Program-made: the position numbers and the translations under genes
Part shown: positions 18,169-27,021 of the stretch, in pieces
How positions within the stretch are numbered: position 1 is the stretch's first letter
Layout of the letters: every line of letters starts with the position of its first letter
Notes under the pieces: model-generated
Told to the model about the DNA's origin: nothing
The model's database searches: none
The model's input: only the letters and a program-made list of their open reading frames with translations
Assembly (NCBI RefSeq): GCF_003312425.1
Contig: NZ_QNUX01000014.1
Span: forward strand, 1 to 64,000
Source: Flavobacterium psychrolimnae
Lineage (GTDB): Bacteria; Bacteroidota; Bacteroidia; Flavobacteriales; Flavobacteriaceae
Length of the DNA: 64,000 nucleotides
Reading direction: 5' to 3'

Positions 18169-18918
18169 ATGCTGAAAGCCGAACGACATAAATACATAAT
18201 GACTAAACTTATTGAAGATCAGAAGGTCATTACGGCTGATTTGGCTTTAGATCTAGATTTGTCAGAAGATACCATACGAAGAGATTTAAATGATTTAGAT
18301 GACAAGAATTTACTCAAGAAGGTTTATGGAGGGGCGATACAGACAGTCGAAAAACCTAGTGATGTTTTCGATATTGTCATAACGGCTGAGGAAGAAAAGA
18401 GAAAAATTGTTTCTAAAGCATTGTCTTTGTTACATGATGGACAGGTAATTATAATGAGTGGAGGAAGTACGAATTTGGTTTTCGCTAAATTGATTCCTTC
18501 GGAGTTAAAAGCTACTATATATACCTATAGTTTACCTATAGCAATGCAATTATCGCAGCATCCTAATATAGATTTAATATTTATTGGTGGAAAAATGCAA
18601 AAAAATGCAATGGTTACCATAGGAATGGATGTGATTCAAGTTTTGTCAAAGATAAAAGCAGACATTTGCTTTATTGGCGCTAGTAGTATTAATGTAAAAC
18701 AGGGTTTGACAGAAGTGGGCTATGAGGTTTCTATCGTCAAAAAGGCAATGATTGATTCCTCTGACAAAGTGGTTTCTATGTTTTCTTCTAATAAATTAAA
18801 TACTAAAATGCCACACATTGTATGTGATATCAATCAGTTAGATACCATTGTTACGGACTTAGATCCAGAAGATGCAAGCTTGGAAGAATATAGAAAACTA
18901 GGAGTTTCTATATTGTAA
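18169..18918 (+). CDS. DeoR/GlpR-family sugar-phosphate-responsive regulator
   Basis: A 249-residue regulator of standard length. Residues about 5-57 form the DeoR helix-turn-helix with the family pattern LDLSEDTIRRDLNDLDDKNLLKKVYGGA. Residues about 75-235 are the DeoR sensor domain of ISOCOT fold, with GGSTNLVFAKLI, FIGGKMQKN and CFIGASSINVKQGLTEVGYEV blocks. DeoR proteins normally respond to a phosphorylated sugar, and in GlcNAc loci to GlcN-6-P or GlcNAc-6-P. The gene sits between the divergent susC operon and nagB. Both flanking promoters carry the same inverted repeat, so it is the obvious candidate for controlling them. Confidence 0.92.
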   Translation: MLKAERHKYIMTKLIEDQKVITADLALDLDLSEDTIRRDLNDLDDKNLLKKVYGGAIQTVEKPSDVFDIVITAEEEKRKIVSKALSLLHDGQVIIMSGGSTNLVFAKLIPSELKATIYTYSLPIAMQLSQHPNIDLIFIGGKMQKNAMVTIGMDVIQVLSKIKADICFIGASSINVKQGLTEVGYEVSIVKKAMIDSSDKVVSMFSSNKLNTKMPHIVCDINQLDTIVTDLDPEDASLEEYRKLGVSIL

Positions 18919-18938
18919 TTTTAATCGCAACTTAAAAA

Positions 18939-18987
18939 TGCGTTATTTTGCGTTATTTTAATTTAATTTTATTAAATAACGCAAAAT
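18939..18987. promoter_or_regulatory. Candidate DeoR-type operator upstream of nagB
   Basis: A perfect 14-bp inverted repeat, ATTTTGCGTTATTT (18945-18958) and AAATAACGCAAAAT (18974-18987), is separated by 15 AT-only bases. An extra half-site TGCGTTATTTT (18939-18949) overlaps the left arm as a direct repeat. The right arm ends 25 bases before the nagB -7 box, covering the expected -33 region, a position suited to repression. The hairpin could also serve as a terminator for the regulator gene, but the match to the susC side favours an operator. Confidence 0.6.
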
Positions 18988-19012
18988 AAAATATTTCGTT
19001 TTGTTTTTTAGT

Positions 19013-19020
19013 TATATTTG
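19013..19020 (+). promoter_or_regulatory. -7 box of nagB
   Basis: TATATTTG matches TAnnTTTG and lies 31 bases before the ATG at 19052. No good TTG is present at the -33 spacing, which may mean a weak or activated promoter. Confidence 0.5.
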
Positions 19021-19051
19021 TTAAACTAATTATTTAACCAAAAAATATAGT

Positions 19052-20977
19052 ATGAAAACAAATACTTCTTTGATTTACGACATACCTGGAAAATTTGAAG
19101 AAACGCGCTTTGAAAAAAATCATAATGTGATTTTTAATAGCGCTATTGAAGCTTCAAAAGTCGTTGCTCATGAAATAGCAGCATTAATCAAATCGAAACA
19201 AACCCAAAATCAACCTTGCGTGCTTGGATTGGCTACAGGTTCTTCACCTATTAAAGTATATGAGGAATTGGTTCGGATGCACAAAGAGGATGGCCTCAGT
19301 TTTCATAATGTTATCACTTTTAATCTGGACGAGTATTATCCGATGACTAAAGAAAACCGCCAGAGCTATCATTACTTTATGCATCAGCATTTGTTTAATC
19401 ATGTTGATATTAAACCTGAAAATATCAACATTCCGGATGGAACAGTTGTATTAGAGGAACTGAATCAATATTGCATTGATTACGAAGCAAAAATAAAAAA
19501 TGCAGGAGGAATTGATTTTCAGCTTTTAGGAATTGGTCGTACTGGACACGTTGGTTTTAATGAACCTGGTTCTCATATTAATTCCGGAACCAGAATTATA
19601 ACATTAGACCACATAACCAGAGTTGATGCTTCTTCTGATTTTAATGGTATTGATAATGTTCCTAAAAGAGCGATTACCATGGGAGTTTCAACTATTCTTA
19701 AGTCTAAAAGAATTGTTTTAATGGCTTGGGGTCAAAATAAAGCAGCTGTTATTAAAAAGACAATCCAAGGCGAAATCACATCAGAAGTTCCTGCTACTTT
19801 TTTACAGAATCATTCCAATGCTACTTTTGTTTTAGACCAATTTGCGGCTTCTGAATTAACACGATTTGAAACGCCTTGGCTCGTTGGTGAATGTGTTTGG
19901 ACACAAGAATTAAAAAGTAAAGCAATTATTTGGCTTTGCAAAGAAACAAAACAATCCATATTAAAACTTACCGATAGAGATTATAATAATAATGGTATGT
20001 CAGATCTTTTAGCTCAAGAAGGTTCTGCTTATGATTTGAATATTAATATGTTTAATGTTTTACAGCATACCATAACCGGTTGGCCCGGAGGAAAACCCAA
20101 TACTGATGATTCTTACAGACCCGAAAGAGCTAATCCTGCAAAAAAAAGAGTTATTCTTTTTAGTCCACATCCTGATGATGATGTAATTTCTATGGGAGGG
20201 ACATTTTCTAAATTAATAAAGCAAGGACATGACGTACATGTTGTGTATCAAACTTCTGGAAACATTGCAGTTACGGATGATGAAGCATTGAAATTTGCTG
20301 AAGTATGCCGTGATTTTATCGGAAAAGAGAACAGTGAAATTAATTTCTCATCGGTTATCAATTTTCTAAATAATAAGACTGAAAACCAAATTGATTCTTT
20401 GGAAGTTCGAAAATTAAAAGGGCTTATAAGACGACGTGAATCGTATGCTGCTACCAGATACATAGGTTTAAAAGATGAAAAAACGCATTTTTTAGACCTA
20501 CCTTTTTATGAAACCGGGCAAATAAAGAAAAACCCTTTAAGTCTGGATGATATTGCTATCGTCAAAGATATTATTGCCAAAATAAAGCCTCATCAAGTTT
20601 TTGCTGCTGGAGATTTGGCAGATCCACACGGTACTCATGAAGTGTGTTTGAATGCTATATTCGAGGCAATGAAACAGTTAAAATCAGAATCTTACATGAA
20701 TGATTGTTGGTTGTGGTTGTATAGAGGTGCTTGGCATGAATGGGATATTCACCAGATAGACATGGCTGTACCTTTGAGTCCAGACGAAGTAACGATTAAA
20801 AGACATGCTATTTTGTACCATCAATCTCAAAAAGACAGAGTGATGTTTCAAGGAAACGATTCCAGAGAATTTTGGGTAAGAGCAGAAGAGCGTAATAAAA
20901 ATACCGCAAAACTTTATGATGATTTAGGTCTAGCCGAGTATGAGGCAATTGAGGCATTTAAACGTTTTGATTATTAG
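19052..20977 (+). CDS. nagB: Glucosamine-6-phosphate deaminase fused to a PIG-L/LmbE-type deacetylase domain
   Basis: A 641-residue two-domain protein. Residues about 25-290 are NagB-like: ATGSSPIKVYEEL binds sugar phosphate, TFNLDEYY carries the proton-accepting Asp (D93), and GIGRTGHVGFNEPGS carries His166 and Glu171. E. coli NagB has Asp141 before the glycine of the catalytic DGH; here that residue is Thr164. Residues about 365-600 are PIG-L/LmbE-like with the metal-binding PHPDDD at 372-377 and DPHGTH at 524-529. Long NagB forms of this type are common in Bacteroidota. The second domain could deacetylate an amino sugar before deamination, which would explain the absence of nagA here, but that is speculation. 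Confidence 0.88.
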   Translation: MKTNTSLIYDIPGKFEETRFEKNHNVIFNSAIEASKVVAHEIAALIKSKQTQNQPCVLGLATGSSPIKVYEELVRMHKEDGLSFHNVITFNLDEYYPMTKENRQSYHYFMHQHLFNHVDIKPENINIPDGTVVLEELNQYCIDYEAKIKNAGGIDFQLLGIGRTGHVGFNEPGSHINSGTRIITLDHITRVDASSDFNGIDNVPKRAITMGVSTILKSKRIVLMAWGQNKAAVIKKTIQGEITSEVPATFLQNHSNATFVLDQFAASELTRFETPWLVGECVWTQELKSKAIIWLCKETKQSILKLTDRDYNNNGMSDLLAQEGSAYDLNINMFNVLQHTITGWPGGKPNTDDSYRPERANPAKKRVILFSPHPDDDVISMGGTFSKLIKQGHDVHVVYQTSGNIAVTDDEALKFAEVCRDFIGKENSEINFSSVINFLNNKTENQIDSLEVRKLKGLIRRRESYAATRYIGLKDEKTHFLDLPFYETGQIKKNPLSLDDIAIVKDIIAKIKPHQVFAAGDLADPHGTHEVCLNAIFEAMKQLKSESYMNDCWLWLYRGAWHEWDIHQIDMAVPLSPDEVTIKRHAILYHQSQKDRVMFQGNDSREFWVRAEERNKNTAKLYDDLGLAEYEAIEAFKRFDY

Positions 20978-21034
20978 AAAATTTGAATATTCTAAATTTT
21001 ACAATGATGGATTTAAATTTGGTATTCATTTTTT

Positions 21035-21083
21035 GCAGGAGTCTTCAGTTTAAGTAAATTTTTAGTAGACTGAAGACTCTTGC
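21035..21083. repeat. 15-bp inverted repeat between nagB and the lactate dehydrogenase gene
   Basis: GCAGGAGTCTTCAGT (21035-21049) pairs with ACTGAAGACTCTTGC (21069-21083) with one G-T type mismatch and a 19-base loop. No clear T-run follows on either strand, so it is not a textbook terminator. It could be a weak terminator of nagB or a 5'-leader structure for the next gene. Confidence 0.55.
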
Positions 21084-21148
21084 GAAAAGTGTCAATCAGA
21101 ATGTGTGATATTTTATTCTTTATAAACAACAGCAATTTACGCCACCAC

Positions 21149-24064
21149 ATGTCAATTACGCCTCAATTACAAGAATTATCTCAGTCATTAGAAGGAACAC
21201 TTTTACATGATGATCTTTATAAAACACTGTATGCCACAGATGCTTCAGCGTATCGAATTATGCCGGTTGCTGTAGCGATTCCAAAATCAGAGGACGATAT
21301 TGTGAAAATTATTCGCTTTGGAGCAAAAAATAAAATTTCAATTACGCCCAGAACTGCTGGAACTTCGTTAGCCGGTCAAACAGTGGGTAACGGAATAATT
21401 GTAGATGTTTCGAAACATTTCACCAAGATTGTCTCTTTTGATTCCGTAAAAAAAACGGTTACAGTACAGCCGGGAGTAATTCGGGATGAACTGAATTTAT
21501 ATTTAAAAGAACACGGTTTGTTTTTTGGACCCAATACTTCGACCTCAAATCGTTGTATGATAGGAGGGATGGTAGGCAATAATTCATCTGGAACTACCTC
21601 GATTAGGTACGGAGTGACCCGCGATAAAATAGTGGAAATTAAAGCGGTCTTGAGTGATGGCACTTTGGCAGTATTTAAAGAACTGACTTCGGCTGAATTC
21701 ATTGAGAAAACCAAAGGAAACACGCTCGAAAGTTCTATTTACAAGACCATTTACGAGGAACTTTCGAATACAGAAAACCAAAAAGAGATCATAAAAGAAT
21801 TTCCCAAACCTGAAATCCACAGAAGAAATACCGGATATGCGATTGATTTATTATTGAAATCGGAACTTTTTGGAGGAACAGAAAATACCATAAATTTAGG
21901 AGTACTCCTCTGCGGAAGCGAAGGAACATTAGCTTTTACTACCGAAATCACATTGAAAGTTGATGATTTACCACCAACGAATAATGTTATGGTAGTGGCG
22001 CATTTTCATACCATTCAGGAAAGTTTAGAAGCTGTGGTTACGGCGATGAAACATCATTTGTACACCTGTGAAATGATGGATGACACAATATTGGATTGTA
22101 CCAAAACCAACCGAGAACAAGCCAAAAACAGATTTTTCATTCAAGGCGAACCAAAAGCAGTTATCATGCTCGAAGTAGCTTCACATATAAGTATGGAAGA
22201 CGCTGAATCGCAAGCCAATGATTTAATAGCCGATTTGGAAAGAAATAATTTTGGGTATGCTTTGCCAAAAATTTATGGAGCTGATATTGATAAAATAAAT
22301 GAGTTGCGAAAAGCAGGTCTCGGACTTTTAGGAAGTATTGTGGGTGATAATAAAGCGGCGGATTCTATTGAAGATACCGCAGTTGAGTTGAGTGATTTAC
22401 CCAATTATATTGCAGAATTCTCCGCCATGATGGAGCGCCACGGTCAGAGCGCTATTTATTATGCACATGCCGGTGCCGGAGAATTGCATTTGCGTCCAGT
22501 TTTAAATTTAAAAACAAAAGAAGGATTATATCAATTTAGAAACATCGCAACCGAAGTGGCTATTTTGGTCAAAAAATACAGAGGATCGCTAAGCGGGGAA
22601 CATGGAGATGGAATTGTACGTGGCGAGTTTTTGCCATTCATGATTGGAGACCAGAATTATGAATTGTTGAAACGAATCAAACATGCTTTTGATCCCAATA
22701 CAATCTTAAATGTGGGGAAAATTGTGAATGCTTTCAAAATGGATGAAAATCTGAGGGTAGAAGCGGGCAGAGTGGAACCAAATATACAAACAATTCAGGA
22801 TTTCTCGGATAGTATGGGGATTTTGCGTGCCGCCGAAAAATGCAATGGCTCGGGTGATTGCAGAAAATTACCTTCGGCAGGCGGGACTTTATGTCCAAGT
22901 TACCGAGCTACCCGGAATGAAAAAGACACTACGCGTGCCAGAGCTAATGCGCTGAGAGAATATTTGACACATTCAGAGAAAAACAATAAGTTCGACCACG
23001 AAGAATTGTATAAAGTATTTGAGTTGTGTGTGAGTTGCAAGGCTTGTGCCAGCGAATGCCCCAGTAATGTGGATGTAGCCGCTTTGAAATCGGAGTTTTT
23101 GTACCAATACCAAAAAGCAAATGGATTTTCATGGCGTAATAAAGTGTTTGCTTTTAATGCGAAATTGAATGGACTGGGAAGTATTACACCAAAGTTTACG
23201 AACTTCATGGTGAATTTGCCTTTGGTGAAAAAAAGTATGGGAATTGCTCCCAAAAGAGAAGTACCGCTTTTGGCTCCAAAGACATTTCGAAAATGGTATG
23301 AGAAAAACTGGAATCAGGCGCCAAGTGATTCTTTTGTAAACGGAAAAGTATGTTTGTTTTGTGATGAATTCACTAATTTCTATGATGTTTCGGTTGGAAT
23401 TGATGCGTATGAATTGTTGACAGCGTTAGGATACGAAGTGATTCTGGTGGATCATGAAGAAAGTGGAAGAGCTTTTATTTCGAAAGGTTTTCTCGAAGAA
23501 GCAAAAGCAATTGCGAATATAAATGTTGAAATTTTTTCGAATTACGTTACTGCAGATTTTCCTTTGATAGGAATCGAACCCTCAGCAATATTGACTTTTA
23601 GAGATGAATACATTCGATTGGCAGATGATAAAGAAGGTGCCGAAAAATTAGCCAAAAATGTATTTACGGTTGAAGAGTTTTTCAAAAATGAGATTACAAA
23701 AGGAAAAATTCATGCAGAACAATTTTCTGAAAAGGAAAAAATAATAAAAATTCACGGACATTGCCATCAAAAATCATTAAGTACAATGGGAGCGACTTTT
23801 GCGATGTTGAATGTGCCAAAAAACAGTTCGGTTACCATTTATAATTCGGGTTGTTGTGGTATGGCAGGTTCTTTTGGATATGAAAAAGAACATTATGAAA
23901 TCAGCATGCAAATGGGAGAAGATACTTTGTTTCCAAAAATTAGAACAACTGATCCATCCGTAGCTATTGCCGCAGCAGGAACCAGTTGTCGCCACCAGAT
24001 TTTTGATGGAACGAGCAGAAAAGCATTGCATCCAGTGACCATTTTAAGGAGTTTTTTGAAATAA
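21149..24064 (+). CDS. FAD-linked, Fe-S-containing 2-hydroxyacid (D-lactate-type) dehydrogenase
   Basis: A 971-residue cytoplasmic or membrane-associated respiratory-type dehydrogenase. The N-terminal half holds a PCMH-type FAD-binding domain (about 30-210, with PRTAGTSLAGQTVG and GGMVGNNSSGTTSIRYG) and an FAD-oxidase C-terminal domain ending in GSLSGEHGDGIVRGEF. The C-terminal half has a 4Fe-4S motif C627xxC630xxC633xxxCP and a GlpC/CCG-like region (GHCHQKS near 872, GCCGMAGSFGYE near 905). This layout matches fused D-lactate dehydrogenases. MurQ produces D-lactate, so a role in oxidising that by-product fits. The frame extends to TTG 21080, but that lies in an inverted repeat; ATG 21149 is preferred. 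Confidence 0.85.
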   Translation: MSITPQLQELSQSLEGTLLHDDLYKTLYATDASAYRIMPVAVAIPKSEDDIVKIIRFGAKNKISITPRTAGTSLAGQTVGNGIIVDVSKHFTKIVSFDSVKKTVTVQPGVIRDELNLYLKEHGLFFGPNTSTSNRCMIGGMVGNNSSGTTSIRYGVTRDKIVEIKAVLSDGTLAVFKELTSAEFIEKTKGNTLESSIYKTIYEELSNTENQKEIIKEFPKPEIHRRNTGYAIDLLLKSELFGGTENTINLGVLLCGSEGTLAFTTEITLKVDDLPPTNNVMVVAHFHTIQESLEAVVTAMKHHLYTCEMMDDTILDCTKTNREQAKNRFFIQGEPKAVIMLEVASHISMEDAESQANDLIADLERNNFGYALPKIYGADIDKINELRKAGLGLLGSIVGDNKAADSIEDTAVELSDLPNYIAEFSAMMERHGQSAIYYAHAGAGELHLRPVLNLKTKEGLYQFRNIATEVAILVKKYRGSLSGEHGDGIVRGEFLPFMIGDQNYELLKRIKHAFDPNTILNVGKIVNAFKMDENLRVEAGRVEPNIQTIQDFSDSMGILRAAEKCNGSGDCRKLPSAGGTLCPSYRATRNEKDTTRARANALREYLTHSEKNNKFDHEELYKVFELCVSCKACASECPSNVDVAALKSEFLYQYQKANGFSWRNKVFAFNAKLNGLGSITPKFTNFMVNLPLVKKSMGIAPKREVPLLAPKTFRKWYEKNWNQAPSDSFVNGKVCLFCDEFTNFYDVSVGIDAYELLTALGYEVILVDHEESGRAFISKGFLEEAKAIANINVEIFSNYVTADFPLIGIEPSAILTFRDEYIRLADDKEGAEKLAKNVFTVEEFFKNEITKGKIHAEQFSEKEKIIKIHGHCHQKSLSTMGATFAMLNVPKNSSVTIYNSGCCGMAGSFGYEKEHYEISMQMGEDTLFPKIRTTDPSVAIAAAGTSCRHQIFDGTSRKALHPVTILRSFLK

Positions 24065-24510
24065 GTTTTTCGAATTTAATTTGATTTTGTCTTGACTATT
24101 TTGTGTGGTTTTTTTAAGTGTTTTACGTGAGCCATGCTACGTTTTTTAAAAAAAAAATATAGGAGTGTTTAATAGTTCCCGATAAATATACAAGGCAAGA
24201 AAAACATTAGTAGTTTATTTCATTCTTGGTTCTAGCGGAAATTATTCAACTGGGATAAAAATTTTTAGAGGGGTTTGAGAACTGGTTGATAAATATAGTT
24301 TTACAGAGAGTAGTATTGACAGAAATTATACAGGTTCGTAATTTGTTAGTATAATCGATACGAATTTTAAATATGAAAGGTATACAATCGATGAATTAGT
24401 TTCTTTTACAGGCAAATTTAAAAATAGCATTTATGACATTACAGCTTTGAGTCAAACACAAACCGAAAGCATCGCAGTAGAATTTATAACAAAATAATAA
24501 AGTTAAAAAG
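24065..24510. other. Intergenic stretch with a coding relic
   Basis: About 445 bases between the dehydrogenase and the GH20 gene. The left part is AT-rich with long A and T runs and no frame. The right part contains the headless open frame at 24342-24497. No promoter box of the TAnnTTTG type was found in front of the GH20 gene. Confidence 0.5.
24342..24497 (+). pseudogene. Possible C-terminal relic of an unidentified gene
   Basis: A 51-codon open frame with no usable start codon, preceded by an in-frame TAA at 24339 and ending in TAA at 24495-24497. Its composition looks coding (segments such as YERYTIDELVSFTGKF and SIYDITALSQTQTESIAVEF read like real protein). It stops 13 bases before the GH20 start. 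It may be the 3' remnant of a deleted gene that once preceded the hexosaminidase. I do not recognise the family. Confidence 0.35.
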
Positions 24511-27015
24511 ATGAAAAAAAGTATGCTACTACTTGCAGTTTTCTTGAGTTCCTTGAATGCGTTACAAGCTCAGAAACTGGATATAATTCCAAAGCCCGTA
24601 AAAATAGAACAAAAAGAAGAAGTGTTTGTAATTCCTCCATCGGTGCAAATTATTGTTGATAAAAAATTACAGAAAAGTACCGATTATATAGTAAGCAATT
24701 TTTTAAAAAATACAGGTATTGTTCCGATAGTCTCTATTGGAAACAAGCATAAAAAAAATGCAATAGTATTTGGGGTAGATGAAAAAATAGATATTCCAAA
24801 TGATGGTTATGAATTGATCGTAACTAAAAAAGGAGTTCGTCTAAAAGGGAAATCTCCAAACGGAGTTCTGAATGGTTTTCAAACCTTATTACAAATCTGC
24901 TCCGCAAAAGGGGTGCAAAAAGGAACAATTCCAGTCGTAAAAATAGAGGATTATCCTCGTTTTGAATGGCGTGGAATGATGCTTGACGTTTCAAGACAGT
25001 TTTTTGATAAACAAACGGTCAAAAATTATATTGACTGGCTGGCAGCACATAAAATGAATATTTTTCATTGGCATCTTACAGATGATAATGGTTGGAGGGC
25101 TGAAATCAAATCAATGCCAGATTTGACTCTAAAAGGAGCTTGGAGAGGCACAGGAGAAGTATTGTTACCATCATACGGTTCCGGAAATAAGCGGTATGGT
25201 GGTTATTATACTCAAGACGACATCAAAGAAGTGGTGGCCTATGCCTCAGATCGTGGAGTTTCTATTATGCCCGAAATTGAAATCCCGGGACATTCTCGTG
25301 CAGTAACGGCCGCTTATCCAGAAATTGGTTGTGTTACAACTCAGGAAACAAAAAGTGTTCAAGGAGAAGTGAAAAATGTATGGTGTGTAGGTCGTGAAGA
25401 AAACTATCAAATTTTAGATTCTATTATTAGAGAATTTACGGAAATGTTTCCTTTTGAATACATCCATGTTGCAGGAGACGAGGTTAACAGAGCTAATTGG
25501 GAACAATGTGAAAAATGTAAAGCTTTGATGGGAAAAGAAGGATATACAGATACTTTTCAACTTCAGAATTATTTCTTTAAGCGTGTTGAAAAAATTGTAG
25601 AAAAATACAAAAGAAAAACAGCGGGTTGGAACGAAATTCTTAAAGGTGGAGAAATGAATCCGAATACACAAGTTTTTGCATGGCAAGGCGTGAGTTACGG
25701 AATAGAATCTGCTAAAAAAGGACATCCAACAGTCATGATTCCGGGACAATACACATATTTTGACATGGCCCAATCTGAAAATGAACGTGGTCACCGCTGG
25801 GCTGCCATTATAGATACAAAAAGAGTCTACTCGTTTGAACCCATTCCTGAAAACGATTTAACATCCGAGCAGCAAAAATTGATAAAAGGAGTTCAAGGTG
25901 CTTTGTGGAGTGAGTATCTAGACCGTCCGACACGATTTATGGAATACCAGAGTTATCCAAGAATTAGTGCTTTATCAGAAATTGCTTGGTCTAAAAAAGA
26001 AGATAAAAACTGGGAAGATTTTTATGGAAGATTAACAAATAGTCATTTACAACGTTTGGTTAATATGGGAATTGCTTTTAGGGATTTTCCACCTTCCGCA
26101 ACTTATAAAAGCGGGATCATTACTGTGACACAGCCTTATGAAAGGGCTGTTGTACGCTATGATGCGGGAGGAAACGAACCTACAATACTTTCACCGTTAT
26201 ATACAAACCCAATTCAAACAAAGAGTTACGAGAAATACAGGTTTCGTACTTTTTTTAATGAAGATTCAGCAAGTCCTGCTGTAAAAGTAGAGAAACTACC
26301 AGTTGCAAGCTGGAATACATCTCAAGTTGAAACTTTGACTATTTCGGAGAATATTTCCGAAAATGTTGATAAAAATGGGATTTGGTACCTAACTTTTAAT
26401 CCTACAACTGACGCAGCCACTAGTGGGATCGTTAGAACAGTTTCACTTTTTGAAAATGATAAATTGATACAAACATATCCAGAAGAAAAAACAGTGAAAT
26501 CAAAACCACGCCTGCGGTTTTTGATTGAAAATTACAACGAAACAAATAACTATCGTTTGGATTTTATTATTGATAATAAAGTAGCAAAGGAGTCTTCTGC
26601 TACGGTAAATTTCAATTGTTCACCGTATCAGGAACCAGAGGTAAAAGTTACTTCCTCAATGGCTGAAAATCCTAAATTTCCACTTTCAAGATTAGAGGAT
26701 TATAACATAGAGACTTATTTGCGTACCGATGTTCCATGTGTAAGTGGTGACTGGATTTTATACACTTTCACAAAACCTGTTGCTTCTTCTAAAATTGATG
26801 TGTTAACTGGAATTCCGTACCACCCAAGATTTATTGTTAATGATGGTCATGTTGAATATTCATATAACGGTTTAGATTTTGAAAAAGGAGATGTTTTTGA
26901 TTACGGAAATGCATCAATTTATCCAAAACAACCAGTAAAGGCAGTTAGGATCATGATCACAGGGACAAACAACGAATCTCTTATGGCTGCCCAGGATTTG
27001 AGAATTAATCCTTAA
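24511..27015 (+). CDS. GH20 beta-N-acetylhexosaminidase
   Basis: An 834-residue exported enzyme with signal peptide ending near ALQA-Q21. A GH20b domain spans about 22-147, followed by the GH20 catalytic barrel at about 150-500, with HWHLTDDNGWRAEIK at 187-200 and the catalytic Asp-Glu pair D323/E324 in HVAGDEVN. The C-terminal 300 residues include a chitobiase-C-like segment and a discoidin-like beta-sandwich near the end, probably for carbohydrate binding. It should release terminal GlcNAc or GalNAc from glycans or murein fragments in the periplasm or at the surface. The AmiE-like gene follows after 6 bases, so the two are an operon. Confidence 0.93.
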   Translation: MKKSMLLLAVFLSSLNALQAQKLDIIPKPVKIEQKEEVFVIPPSVQIIVDKKLQKSTDYIVSNFLKNTGIVPIVSIGNKHKKNAIVFGVDEKIDIPNDGYELIVTKKGVRLKGKSPNGVLNGFQTLLQICSAKGVQKGTIPVVKIEDYPRFEWRGMMLDVSRQFFDKQTVKNYIDWLAAHKMNIFHWHLTDDNGWRAEIKSMPDLTLKGAWRGTGEVLLPSYGSGNKRYGGYYTQDDIKEVVAYASDRGVSIMPEIEIPGHSRAVTAAYPEIGCVTTQETKSVQGEVKNVWCVGREENYQILDSIIREFTEMFPFEYIHVAGDEVNRANWEQCEKCKALMGKEGYTDTFQLQNYFFKRVEKIVEKYKRKTAGWNEILKGGEMNPNTQVFAWQGVSYGIESAKKGHPTVMIPGQYTYFDMAQSENERGHRWAAIIDTKRVYSFEPIPENDLTSEQQKLIKGVQGALWSEYLDRPTRFMEYQSYPRISALSEIAWSKKEDKNWEDFYGRLTNSHLQRLVNMGIAFRDFPPSATYKSGIITVTQPYERAVVRYDAGGNEPTILSPLYTNPIQTKSYEKYRFRTFFNEDSASPAVKVEKLPVASWNTSQVETLTISENISENVDKNGIWYLTFNPTTDAATSGIVRTVSLFENDKLIQTYPEEKTVKSKPRLRFLIENYNETNNYRLDFIIDNKVAKESSATVNFNCSPYQEPEVKVTSSMAENPKFPLSRLEDYNIETYLRTDVPCVSGDWILYTFTKPVASSKIDVLTGIPYHPRFIVNDGHVEYSYNGLDFEKGDVFDYGNASIYPKQPVKAVRIMITGTNNESLMAAQDLRINP

Positions 27016-27021
27016 AAAATA

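Noticed and set aside
21080..21148. Longer start (TTG) for the FAD/Fe-S dehydrogenase
   Set aside because: The codon falls in the 15-bp inverted repeat, and the extra residues do not resemble the family N-terminus.
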